This document shows positions 1 to 7,740 of a DNA stretch of 64,000 nt, in pieces. Below the pieces are notes generated by a model. That model saw only the letters and a program-made list of their open reading frames with translations, made no database searches and was not told the DNA's origin. How positions within the stretch are numbered: position 1 is the stretch's first letter; every line of letters begins with the position of its first letter. The stretch comes from Olsenella sp. KGMB02461 (lineage in GTDB: Bacteria; Actinomycetota; Coriobacteriia; Coriobacteriales; Atopobiaceae), in assembly GCF_012584445.1 (NCBI RefSeq), contig NZ_JABAHI010000008.1, positions 682,001-746,000 on the forward strand, given 5' to 3'. The translations under genes were made by a program, and so were the position numbers.

Positions 1-687
1 CAACCATCAGAGCCCCAGGCTGCTGGAACCCGCGAAGCCGCTGCTCAGAAGAGGCCGCTCGCAGCCTTGCTGGCAGACAGGCGTTTCAAGCTGCTGTATC
101 TGTGGCTGTTCACCATTTGTGGGACAGGCATGGGAATCTCTGGATTGGGACGCGAGCTGCCTTTGTCGCTGGGAGCCGACGCCATGGCCGCGGCAGTGAT
201 CATTGGATTTGTGAGCGTGGGCTCGGGCCTGGGCCGCTTTGCCGGTGGCTTTTTTGCCGACAAGTTTGGGGCGCCGGTGACCATTAGGGCGACTTCAATG
301 GGTATGGTGGCCGCCCAGGGACTCATGCTGCTGTCTATGGTCTTCCAGAGCCTGCTCATCCAAACCGTCGCGTTGCTTGGCTGCGGATTTTGCTGGGGCG
401 TTGCGGTGATCATGATGACCTATGTGTGCTCGGAGACCTGGGGAGCCCAGGCCATGTCTCGCAACCTGGCAGTAGTCAACACCAACAGCATCTTCTCTTC
501 GCTGGTGGGCAGCTGTGGCGGCGGGCTTTTAGCCCAGGCCTTTGGAACCCAGGCAGCCCTAGGCGCGTTGCTGGGCTTCGCCATTGTGGCCACGGCGCTC
601 TCGGGCGTTTTAGGACGAGCCGTCGCCTCCGCCAAGAGCGCCGCGCAAGCCGTCGCCCCTCTACCAGATCAGCCTCAGGCCGCCTAG
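1..687 (+). CDS. MFS transporter, C-terminal half (5' end outside window)
   Basis: The reading frame is open from base 1 to the TAG at 685-687, so this is the C-terminal ~228 residues of a longer protein. After a short hydrophilic loop rich in Ala, Glu and Lys, about six hydrophobic segments follow, beginning with LLYLWLFTICGTGMGISG, and a cytoplasmic loop motif (GRFAGGFFADKFG) typical of the second half of a 12-helix major facilitator. The overall look is of the OxlT-like/anion-antiporter branch of the MFS, but the substrate cannot be read from this half. The tail is Ala/Pro-rich. It converges on the sugar kinase gene downstream with only about 45 bp between stops. Confidence 0.8.
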   Translation, partial: QPSEPQAAGTREAAAQKRPLAALLADRRFKLLYLWLFTICGTGMGISGLGRELPLSLGADAMAAAVIIGFVSVGSGLGRFAGGFFADKFGAPVTIRATSMGMVAAQGLMLLSMVFQSLLIQTVALLGCGFCWGVAVIMMTYVCSETWGAQAMSRNLAVVNTNSIFSSLVGSCGGGLLAQAFGTQAALGALLGFAIVATALSGVLGRAVASAKSAAQAVAPLPDQPQAA

Positions 688-732
688 GGGTGTGTGCGAA
701 GACCGAATAGCAGAAGCGAGGACACCACAGGC

Positions 733-1731
733 CTAGCGAATGATAGTGCTGCCAGTTGCACGGGCATAGGCCTGCTCGATGGTGAGCTCGGTGGCGTAGG
801 AGAGCTCCCCTTCCACCGTGGCCTTGTAAGCCGAATGAGTCACCGCATAATCCAAGATGTGCTGAGGCTCCCAATTGTGGATCAACCCATGCACGATGGA
901 TGAGCTGAAGGCGTCGCCGCAACCAGAGATTTCTGTGGGCGCAACCTCGTGGGACAGCGAACGATGGATGGTCTCGGGGTTTGCCATAAGGCCTGCCACC
1001 TGCAGCATGGCACCTGGATTCACAATATGGCGATTCATGGCCACGCAGAAAAGGTTGTAGCGATCCATGAGCGAGACAGCGGCCGACTCGCGCTGGCGGT
1101 CAGAGCCATCGAAGCTCTCAGCCTCCCAGATGCTGCTGTAATCTTCCAAAGAGCCGCAGACCACATCGATATAGGGCAGCAGCCTGTCCCAGAGATTGCG
1201 CGCAGCAGCGGGGGTGATCATTCCTCGGCGGTAATTAAGATCGCAGAACGTGCGTATGCCACGACCCTTGGAGGCGATGAGGGCGTCTTCGACAATACGA
1301 CCGGTCTCAGGAGTGATTGAAGCCACCACGCCGGAAAAGTAGAAGCACCAGACGCCATTGAGGAGCGAGTCCCAATCAAACTCTTCGCGAAGCGCCGACT
1401 GCATAGCCGAGCCGTCGCGATCGTAGAGAATGCGATCTGGGCGCATGGTGCCACCACGCTCGATGTAATAACCTGCCATACGGGCGTCGACCCTGCGCAT
1501 GCGCGAGACATCCACGCCAAACTTGCGCATCTCCATGATGGAGCGATCGCCCAAGATATTCGACGATAAGACCGAAGCCATCGCCACGTCGTCACCCTGC
1601 AGTGCCAGAGACTTAGCCACCACAACCTCGGAACCCACGAATGCCATCATGAGCTCGTCGGCCTGATGGAGCATCAGAGGCGGACGCGGCGAAAGCCTGA
1701 GCACGGGTTCGCCAAAGCAGAGGATCTTCAT
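733..1731 (-). CDS. PfkB-family carbohydrate kinase
   Basis: A 332-residue ribokinase-fold kinase. The N-terminus (MKILCFGEPVLRLSP) is the usual first strand of PfkB kinases. Near the C-terminus EISGCGDAFSSS matches the PfkB signature that holds the catalytic Asp (GCGD). The family phosphorylates sugars such as 2-keto-3-deoxygluconate or fructose with ATP; the exact substrate cannot be told here. I chose the ATG at 1731 because GGAAGG precedes it and homology begins there; an in-frame extension to 1818 reads as low-complexity basic residues. It stands alone: no transporter or aldolase is adjacent. The glycine-rich N-terminal substrate motif is partly degenerate (MMAFVGSEVVVAKSLALQGD), so an atypical substrate is possible. 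Confidence 0.8.
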   Translation of the reverse strand: MKILCFGEPVLRLSPRPPLMLHQADELMMAFVGSEVVVAKSLALQGDDVAMASVLSSNILGDRSIMEMRKFGVDVSRMRRVDARMAGYYIERGGTMRPDRILYDRDGSAMQSALREEFDWDSLLNGVWCFYFSGVVASITPETGRIVEDALIASKGRGIRTFCDLNYRRGMITPAAARNLWDRLLPYIDVVCGSLEDYSSIWEAESFDGSDRQRESAAVSLMDRYNLFCVAMNRHIVNPGAMLQVAGLMANPETIHRSLSHEVAPTEISGCGDAFSSSIVHGLIHNWEPQHILDYAVTHSAYKATVEGELSYATELTIEQAYARATGSTIIR

Positions 1732-2156
1732 CAAAGAGGCGACCTTCCTGAGTCCAGAGTGCATAGCGAAGCGCGATTTCGCGCGAAGGGTGAAACGCGA
1801 CGAAATGGCTTGTTTCACCGTATCAGGTTTCTTGCAGGATTGGTGGCGAAAAGTCGCGAAACTGCGAGTTTTTGAGGGACAGAGCAGAGCGGGTCAGAGG
1901 ACGGTAAGTGCGCGGACTAATGAAAAGCTGAAGATGTAGGGGTTAACTGCCCTCTGAATTTATACTGCAATAGCTTCATTATAGCGTAGCTAATGTAGCA
2001 TAGTTATATAATAACCCTTTTATAAAGTAGCGCTTACCTCTTTTGTATAGGCGAACTTGTTCTACTTACACGCAAGCACCGTCTTAACCCACATGAGCGA
2101 TCTTCTCAAGGATCTCCTTAGGCATCTCCAAACCCTCCTACAACCACATCAAAAAA
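1732..2156. other. AT-rich spacer without a clear gene
   Basis: Upstream of the sugar kinase the DNA becomes AT-rich. It holds one copy of the 13-mer GTAGCTAATGTAG (1986-1998), which recurs near 6.8 kb. On the minus strand at 2125 there is an ATG with a good GGAGGG ribosome-binding site that opens a 13-codon frame (MPKEILEKIAHVG, stop). This looks like the truncated start of a lost gene sitting just downstream, on that strand, of the 340-bp repeat element. Confidence 0.5.
1986..1998 (+). promoter_or_regulatory. Lone copy of operator-like word GTAGCTAATGTAG
   Basis: This 13-mer is identical to one of three related copies clustered at 6793-6838 and lies in a similarly AT-rich intergenic stretch. 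Its core TAGCTA is self-complementary. It could be a regulator site; no cognate protein is identifiable. Confidence 0.3.
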
Positions 2157-2500
2157 ACTGGGCGCCATTTCATGCCTACTAAGCACTTTCCCATGCATTC
2201 ATGCCTACTAAGTACTTAGGAGGCCGATTTTACCCAAAATCTGCATCTTATTTTATTTAAGTATTACATCACCCAAGCTCACAGAGTTGGTTTCATATTA
2301 AATTGTACTTAGTAGGCGTATGCCGGAGGAAATGTACTTAGTAGGCGCAAGCGTTGTCGACCTTCTGCATCTTTGTCCTGCAGACCCCACAGATCGCCTT
2401 TTTCATCGAGCCCTGCAAATCCTGGATGTAACGACTCGATTCTACTGTCTTTAGCTGGGGTTATAGGGCTTCTGACAGCGCACCCTCTGTCTGAGTCCCC
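2157..2500. repeat. 340-bp dispersed intergenic element, copy 1
   Basis: Aligns with 48891-49230; the central AT-rich ~110 bp differ at about five positions by eye. It carries four sites of one word: 2174-2186 (forward, one change), 2203-2224 (a 22-bp near-palindrome of GCCTACTAAGT and its complement, one mismatch), then 2306-2317 and 2335-2346 in reverse orientation (TACTTAGTAGGC). The reverse sites face the forward ones across an ~80-bp AT-rich core. A 22-codon frame with a CxxC motif lies at its right side on the minus strand. The element looks like a duplicated regulatory module or the relic of a mobile element. Confidence 0.75.
2338..2406 (-). CDS. 22-codon micro-ORF with CxxC, copy 1
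   Basis: ATG at 2406, stop TAA at 2338-2340; the stop is formed by the TACTTAGTAGGC site itself. The peptide starts MKKAICGVCRTKMQK, a half zinc ribbon of the kind found at the N-terminus of some IS transposases. The equivalent frame in the second repeat copy (49064-49132) has the same length and the same two cysteines but six of 22 residues differ. That argues for a decaying transposase start rather than a selected peptide. Confidence 0.3.
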   Translation of the reverse strand: MKKAICGVCRTKMQKVDNACAY

Positions 2501-2534
2501 GCGTTCAAATGAGCCTTCCGTATTTAAACGCCAA

Positions 2535-2568
2535 AAAAGGGACGTTGACCTGCGTCAACGTCCCTTTT
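2535..2568. terminator. Perfect 15-bp hairpin with A/T flanks
   Basis: AAAAGGGACGTTGAC is followed by the 4-base loop CTGC and its exact complement ending in TTTT, so it could terminate on either strand. The apical part GTTGACYTGCGTCAAC recurs at 48685-48700, beside the second copy of the 340-bp element. Confidence 0.65.
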
Positions 2569-2598
2569 CACAGCATGTTTTTTGCCCTATAAGCCGAA

Positions 2599-2636
2599 AA
2601 AGAGCCCACAGAGACGTTGCGGCTTCTGTGGGCTCG
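2599..2636 (-). terminator. Intrinsic terminator of thrS
   Basis: Read on the minus strand, GAGCCCACAGA pairs with its downstream complement and is followed by CTTTTTC. It lies about 75 bp after the thrS stop. Confidence 0.75.
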
Positions 2637-2706
2637 AGTTTCTTGGCATTGACGCGCTAGGGGTTTTAGGGCACTCGCCGAGGCACAAAGCGCAGGGGCG
2701 CAGGAG

Positions 2707-4638
2707 CTAGACCTGGGCGTCGGCGATGATCTTGGTGAAGTCTTCCACGCTCATGGTGCCCTGGTCGCCCTCGGTGCGCTCGCGGACAGAGACGGTGCCG
2801 TCCTCGGCTTCCTTGTCGCCCACTACCAGCATGTAGGGGACCTTTTGCTCCTGGGCGCGGGCGATCTTGGCGCGCATGGGCTCGGAGTGGCTGTCCACCT
2901 CGATGCGGCCGCCTACGGCGCGGAGCTTCTTGGCGACGTCCTCGGCGTAATCCAGGTGACGGTCGGCAATGGGGATGACCTCGGCTTGGACCGGAGCCAG
3001 CCAGAGAGGCAGGGCACCGGCGTAGTTCTCGATGAGGATGCCCAAGAAGCGCTCGATGGAGCCGAAGATGGCGCGGTGGAGCATCCAGGGGCGCTCGACG
3101 GTGTTGTCTGCCGTGCGGTAGGTGAGGTCGAAGCGCTCGGGCAGGTTGAAGTCCACTTGGATGGTGGAGCACTGCCAGGTGCGGCCGATGGAGTCCTTCA
3201 CCTTGATGTCGATCTTGGGTCCATAGAAGGCGCCGTCGCCCTCGTTGATGTCATAGGGGACGCCGCGCTTCTCCAGGGCCTCCTTGAGGAAGGACTCGGC
3301 CTTCTCCCACATCTCGTCAGTGCCGATGGAGTGGGCAGGGCGCGTGGAGATCTCGCACTCGTAGGGCAGGTCGAAGGTGCCCATGATCTGGTCCACCAAA
3401 TCCATGATGGACTCGACCTCGTCTACCACCTGATCCTCGCGGCAAAAGACGTGGGCGTCATCCTGGGTGAAGCCGCGGGCGCGGAACAGGCCGTTGACGG
3501 CGCCCGAGAGCTCGTGGCGATAGACGGTGCCAAACTCGAAGTAGCGCAAAGGCAGGTCGCGGTAGCTGTGGAGGTTGGAGCGATAGAGCAGCACGTGGCC
3601 TGGGCAGTTCATGGGCTTCACGCCAAACTCGGACAGGCGAGGATCGTCGTCGGTGCCCTCGTTGACGTTGAAGAAGTACATGTTCTCTTTATAAAAGTCG
3701 TAATGGCCCGAGGTCTTCCATACACCGGACTTGTAGACGTGCGGGGTGATGACCTCCTCGTAACCGCGACGATAGAGCTCTTTGCGCAGCCATTCCTGCA
3801 TGGTGCGCACCACGCGGGCGCCCTTGGGGAAGAACAGCGGCAGACCGGGGCCCACCTCGTCCAGCGTCTCGAAGATGCCCAGCTTGGGGCCCAGAATGCG
3901 GTGGTCGCGCTTCTTGGCCTCCTCCATCATATGGTTGTAGTCCTTGAGCTCCTTCTTGGTAGCGAACTCGACGCCGTAGACGCGCTGGAGCATCTCGTTG
4001 TTGGCATCGCCGCGCCAGTAGGCGCCAGCCACCTTTTGGAGCTCGAAGGAGTCGGCGGGGATCTTGCCGGCACTGACCACATGCGGCCCGCGGCACAGCT
4101 CCATGTGGTCACCGTGGCGATAGATGGTCACGTCCTCCTCGGCAGGAATTTCGTCGAGGAGCTCGAGTTTCAAGGGCTGGTCGGCAAAGATCTCCTGGGC
4201 TTGGTCGCGAGAGACCACCTCGCGCATGAAGGGCTCATCCTTGCGGATAATGGCGCGCATACGCTCTTCGATACGTTCGAAGTCGTTGGAAGAGATCTGG
4301 TCAGGCGTTTGGAAGTCGTAGTAAAAGCCGTTCTCGACGTCGGGGCCAATGCCCAGCGCCACGTTGGAGAAGAGCTCGCTCACAGCCTCTGCCATGATGT
4401 GGGCGCAGGAGTGGCGCAAAATAGGCAGGGCATCCGGGCTCTTGAGCGTGAGAATCTCTACCTGGTCGCCGTCACGAAGGGGCGTTGCCAGATCTACCGG
4501 GGCACCGTTGACCTTGGCGGCCAGCGCAGCCTTTGCCAGGCCTGCGCCAATGGAGGCGGCCAGGTCTTGTGCGGTAGCGCCAGCAGGCAACTCACGAGCG
4601 GAGCCGTCGGGCAGCTGTACAGAAATCTGATTGGACAT
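2707..4638 (-). CDS. thrS: Threonyl-tRNA synthetase
   Basis: A 643-residue class II aminoacyl-tRNA synthetase that charges tRNA-Thr. Domains in order: N-terminal TGS domain (ISVQLPDGSARELPAG), the editing/SAD region with HSCAHIMAEAV and the second metal motif around CRGPHV, the catalytic core with motif 2 (YRHELSGAVNGLFRARGFTQDD), the zinc ligand in MNCPGHVLLY, motif 3, and the anticodon-binding domain from about residue 540 (LWLAPVQAEVIPI). Full length for the family. Start ATG at 4638 preceded by AAAGGAG. The 160 bp upstream can form several hairpins, but I see no T-box specifier or GGTGGNACC sequence. Confidence 0.97.
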   Translation of the reverse strand: MSNQISVQLPDGSARELPAGATAQDLAASIGAGLAKAALAAKVNGAPVDLATPLRDGDQVEILTLKSPDALPILRHSCAHIMAEAVSELFSNVALGIGPDVENGFYYDFQTPDQISSNDFERIEERMRAIIRKDEPFMREVVSRDQAQEIFADQPLKLELLDEIPAEEDVTIYRHGDHMELCRGPHVVSAGKIPADSFELQKVAGAYWRGDANNEMLQRVYGVEFATKKELKDYNHMMEEAKKRDHRILGPKLGIFETLDEVGPGLPLFFPKGARVVRTMQEWLRKELYRRGYEEVITPHVYKSGVWKTSGHYDFYKENMYFFNVNEGTDDDPRLSEFGVKPMNCPGHVLLYRSNLHSYRDLPLRYFEFGTVYRHELSGAVNGLFRARGFTQDDAHVFCREDQVVDEVESIMDLVDQIMGTFDLPYECEISTRPAHSIGTDEMWEKAESFLKEALEKRGVPYDINEGDGAFYGPKIDIKVKDSIGRTWQCSTIQVDFNLPERFDLTYRTADNTVERPWMLHRAIFGSIERFLGILIENYAGALPLWLAPVQAEVIPIADRHLDYAEDVAKKLRAVGGRIEVDSHSEPMRAKIARAQEQKVPYMLVVGDKEAEDGTVSVRERTEGDQGTMSVEDFTKIIADAQV

Positions 4639-4644
4639 GGGTAC

Positions 4645-4780
4645 TTCTCCTTTAATCTCTCGGCCTCACAATGGCCGTTGGACGACGAAATAGGGCTCAT
4701 GCAGGCATGAGTTGCCCTGGGCCCTGAGAAGACGGCGCTCACCGAACGGCTGCGACCTGTGCAGCCGTACCGTGGCGCCT
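4645..4780 (-). promoter_or_regulatory. Structured leader upstream of thrS
   Basis: Three hairpins can be drawn in the minus-strand leader: CGGCTGC/GCAGCCG (4748-4769), a GGGC-TCATGC/GCATGA-GCCC arm (4691-4715), and CGGCC/GGCCG next to the start (4661-4677). None is followed by a convincing U-tract, and T-box consensus bases are absent. A regulatory role is inference only. Confidence 0.3.
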
Positions 4781-4999
4781 AGATAGTGTGAGTGGGGATG
4801 CCGCACACCGGATGCGCGCAGGCGGCCATGAAACTGTGGCCCAAGCTTGTAAGTATGCCTCGCTGCATTGTGTGCGACCCTTTCCTATAGGCCGGCCCTC
4901 TGCCGGCTCCAGGTCATGGTACCCCTCTTGAGAGTTGAATGTCTTAGAGAAGACGCAATGCCCACCTCTCTCACATAGCAGCCTCTAATGCCCTCGCTT

Positions 5000-5494
5000 C
5001 TAACACGCCTCTTCCAAGCCTTCAATTCCTTGATCTGCACCCTCGGCCTCCTGCAGCACCAGTACTTCTGCTTGGGGCTCGGCTTCTGCCTGGGGCTCAG
5101 TCGCATTGCTCATAGGCTCTTGTGCTGTCTTCACGCCCTTCACAAAGTACACGATGTGGAACACCCATACACCTGCCAGGATGGCGCAGGGAATCACCAG
5201 GCCTTTGCGTGCCATCATGGCGAAGCCAAAACCCATAAGCGCGGTGACCAGGCCAATGACTCGAATCTTTGTGCGACGGGTCATGCCACGTCCGCTCACA
5301 TAGCCTTCCAAGTTGTTCTTATAGAGCTTGGTGGAGAGGAACCAATCGTTCAAACGCTGGGAACTTCTCGCAAAGAAGTAGGCCGCCAGCAGCAAAAAGG
5401 GAAATGCGGAGATCAAAGGCAACACCGCGCCGATGAACCCCAACACCAAGCCCAGGCAGCCCAGGGCGCAAAAGAGAGCTTTCTTGATGTTCAT
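5000..5494 (-). CDS. DUF454 (YbaN-like) inner membrane protein
   Basis: 164 residues. The first ~45 residues form a helical hairpin (ALFCALGCLGLVLGFIGAVLPLISAFPFLLLAAYFFARSS) followed by the conserved DUF454 stretch with F(L)STKLYKNN; two more membrane segments follow at about 75-120. The last ~45 residues are Glu/Ala/Gln-rich and not part of the family. ATG 5494 is preferred over TTG 5503 because AAGGA lies 9 nt upstream of it but abuts the TTG. YbaN-type proteins have no settled biochemical role. Confidence 0.8.
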   Translation of the reverse strand: MNIKKALFCALGCLGLVLGFIGAVLPLISAFPFLLLAAYFFARSSQRLNDWFLSTKLYKNNLEGYVSGRGMTRRTKIRVIGLVTALMGFGFAMMARKGLVIPCAILAGVWVFHIVYFVKGVKTAQEPMSNATEPQAEAEPQAEVLVLQEAEGADQGIEGLEEAC

Positions 5495-5524
5495 GGCAGT
5501 CAATCCTTGTCTTCGGGGCCCGCG

Positions 5525-6089
5525 CTAACTGGCAGGCTTCAGATTATGGCGAGCGTCAAGGTTGCGGAACAGTTTTGACATCTTGGTAGAGGGAGAGGTG
5601 GGAGCAACACACTGGGCCGCAGCGATGTTCAAAGCGCTCGCTTTAGCCTTGGCGACCTTGGCCAGCCGACGGCGCTCGCGCAAACTCTCCCACATATGGC
5701 GCAGGACCATCAGCGGACGCACTAAGAGCATGGGAGGGCCGGAGAAGGCCATGACCTCGCGAATACGGGTGCGCATCTCAGGCTTGTAGCAGTGCACCGT
5801 GCAGTTGGAGCAAAAGGTCTTGGTCTCCATAAAGGGGCACTTGTCGGAGCGCCGGCAGGCATAGTCAGCCAGCTGGGGCGCACTCCTCACATAGCTCTCC
5901 GGGGTGCGCATGGTGATTCTTGGTGCAGTAGAGACCGATCATCTCTCTAACCACATGCTTCTCCCGTTCGCGATTGGCCTCGATGGCTGCCAGCGGCTGG
6001 GACGAAGGCGAACCTGCCTTGTGGGGATGGCGGGGTTTCTCGGCAGGGCGATGGAGCATCTTGCGATCAGTGGAGGGGGTAACAGGCAT
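5525..6089 (-). pseudogene. YgbA-like (nitrous oxide-stimulated promoter family) gene, frameshifted
   Basis: Two overlapping frames together make one YgbA-type protein. The first (from ATG 6089) contains REKHVVREMIGLYCTKNHH...LCEEC; the second continues ADYACRRSDKCPF...FCSNCTVHCYKPEMRTRIREVM and ends at 5525. The join lies in a run of four G on the plus strand (5875-5878). With three G the reading becomes CEECAQLADYAC, as in the family, and the total length of 565 nt is one base over a multiple of three. All expected Cys residues are kept. The start overlaps the stop of the upstream ABC fragment by one base. It may be a real pseudogene, a phase-variable tract or a sequencing error. Confidence 0.8.
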
Positions 6090-6622
6090 TAGCTGGCTCT
6101 TCCTTGGTCGAGGGTCACGATGCCGTCGGCGATGGCGGCAGCCGAGGCCCTGTGCGACACCAGCACCACGGTGCGCCGGCCGCGCTGGCGGCGCAGTGAC
6201 TGGAGAATGACCGCCTCGTTGAGGCTGTCCAGGTTGGAGGTGGGCTCGTCCAAGAGCAGCAGAGGAGCATCGTGGAGGAAGGCGCGGGCAAGGCCCAGGC
6301 GCTGGCGCTCTCCGCCGGAGAGGCTGTCGCCCAGCTCGCCCACCGATTCGTCGCCGTGGTCAAAGGTCACCCCAGAAGCTTCCGCCCCGTCAAAATGCAC
6401 GATGGGCTGCCCGGACACCTCTTCTACCTGCGGCGTTTCATCCAATATATCCAATACTCGGTTACCGGCGGCCAACGTTTGCTGGAGGGTGGCCCCCAGA
6501 TTTGCCAGCGCCACGCAGGGGCCAAAGGATCCCAGCAGCGCGAGGGTGCAGAGCGCCGTTGCCGAGAAACCCACCAACCCCTGGCTGAACTTATAAGGTA
6601 ACCGGGGGTAACTTTTGCTCAT
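6089..6622 (-). pseudogene. Remnant of an ABC exporter (CydC/MsbA-like), Walker A lost
   Basis: The frame encodes the end of a transmembrane domain (GATLQQTLAAGNRVLDILDE, the typical last helix and linker), then jumps from the first nucleotide-binding strand (VTFDHGDE) straight to VGELGDSLSGGERQRLGLARAFL and LLLLDEPTSNLD. About 90 residues with the P-loop and Q-loop are missing in frame, and the N-terminal five helices are absent, so it cannot bind ATP normally. The first ~16 residues (MSKSYPRLPYKF) do not belong to the family. Signature and Walker B are intact, indicating a fairly recent internal deletion. It precedes the frameshifted YgbA-like gene, so the whole unit is decaying. Confidence 0.8.
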
Positions 6623-6792
6623 GAAATGCCCATGAGTGGGCTGGTTGGGAAACGGCTATGGCGCGCCGCGGGGCTTGTACGATAGGAAAGAGCCCCGCGA
6701 CTGGAAAGAGGGAGTTTGGCGAGAAGAAGCTTGGCGGCAGCAAAAGAAGGTCTTGCGGCCCTCTGATTTTGTGCTGCATTAGTAACATATAT

Positions 6793-6838
6793 GTAGCTAA
6801 CGTAGCTAATTATCTACATATTAACGTAGCTAATGTAG
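6793..6838. promoter_or_regulatory. Cluster of three GTAGCTAA words
   Basis: Copies begin at 6793 (GTAGCTAACGTAG), 6802 (GTAGCTAAT, overlapping the first) and 6826 (GTAGCTAATGTAG) in an AT-rich spacer. The last is identical to 1986-1998. The spacing suggests a multi-site operator; the genes around it are a decayed ABC fragment on one side and the 3' end of a membrane-protein gene on the other, so its target may be lost. Confidence 0.4.
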
Positions 6839-6909
6839 GTATTTTTCTGAGGCCTAGAAACCCCATAGTGCACTAGTCAAGCATGCCTGGGCCCATCGCC
6901 CCGCCTGCT

Positions 6910-7644
6910 CTACGCCATTTGAAGAATCAGCAGCACTAGCATGAACACCAGCGAGACAGCCAGTGCGCCTGCAGAGATCATCAGCAGAATGCGTACGGCA
7001 GCGAGCACCCGCTCGCGGCGCTCCAAGCGAGCCTCGACCCCTTGGAGGCGGGCCTTCTCGGCATCATAGATGCGCTGAGCCAGCTCAAGCTTGGTATGGG
7101 GCGCAGAGTGCTCCAGATCTTCCCTCGCAAAGAGCTTGTCCAGAAAGACCATGGGCTCATCGATGCGTTGGCCGGCAACCGTAGAGGCCACCAGGAACGC
7201 GGCGCTCGCAGGGATGAGCGTCAAGGCAAAGAGGGAGAGCATGCACACAGACTGCCAGGTTACGCCCAAGACCATGAGAGAGGGCACGGCAATGAATGCC
7301 GCAAGCAGGCCCAGAAGCGGTGAAGCGATCATCAGGTGATGGGCGGTGGAAGTAAGATCGTGAGCCTGATGCTGCTGGGTTGCGGCTGCGGCCTGGGATT
7401 GTTGGATGAGATACGCCGCAAGCTCGTTGGAGACGGGTCCAGGGGCAACGGGGTTCTCGGCAGCGGGATAAACAGCCATTTCCTCAGGATCCGTGTTGGC
7501 ATGGGTGAGCCGGGGATGAGAATCGGCGCCTTGGGCGGCAAGCGCCCCTGCATCCGCCTCTTCTTGTACGGGTAGGTTTTCGGCAAGTTGGGGCTGCGCG
7601 ATGTCCTGTTCTTCGTCCTTATTCTTATGGGATTTCTTGGCCAT
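6910..7644 (-). CDS. Membrane protein of unknown function
   Basis: 244 residues. The N-terminal ~100 residues are hydrophilic (Lys-rich start MAKKSHKNKDEE, then Ala/Glu/Pro/Gln). Two hydrophobic segments follow near 110-165 (LMIASPLLGLLAAFIAVPSLMVLG and CMLSLFALTLIPASAAFLVAS), a charged helix likely to form a coiled coil (LAQRIYDAEKARLQGVEARLERRERVL), and a last hydrophobic segment ending in LVLLILQMA. ATG 7644 has AGGAGG five to six bases upstream; an in-frame extension to 7731 has no such site. I do not recognise a family. It lies just downstream of nth on the same strand. Confidence 0.7.
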   Translation of the reverse strand: MAKKSHKNKDEEQDIAQPQLAENLPVQEEADAGALAAQGADSHPRLTHANTDPEEMAVYPAAENPVAPGPVSNELAAYLIQQSQAAAATQQHQAHDLTSTAHHLMIASPLLGLLAAFIAVPSLMVLGVTWQSVCMLSLFALTLIPASAAFLVASTVAGQRIDEPMVFLDKLFAREDLEHSAPHTKLELAQRIYDAEKARLQGVEARLERRERVLAAVRILLMISAGALAVSLVFMLVLLILQMA

Positions 7645-7740
7645 GATGCCTCCTGGTAGGTCGCAGTTTATCTTTGGGTTCCTACCCTCGAACCCAGAGC
7701 TGAGACCCGCCAGGAGTTGGCGTGGCCGCAAGGTGTGCGG

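Noticed and set aside
2845-4710. Long plus-strand open frame opposite thrS
   Set aside because: It is the antisense shadow of a highly biased GC-rich gene; composition is Leu/Val/Gly/His repetitive and thrS is certain.
4645-4980. T-box riboswitch upstream of thrS
   Set aside because: Hairpins exist, but the conserved GGTGGNACCGCG antiterminator sequence and an AG-bulge stem I are not seen; left as an unspecified structured leader.
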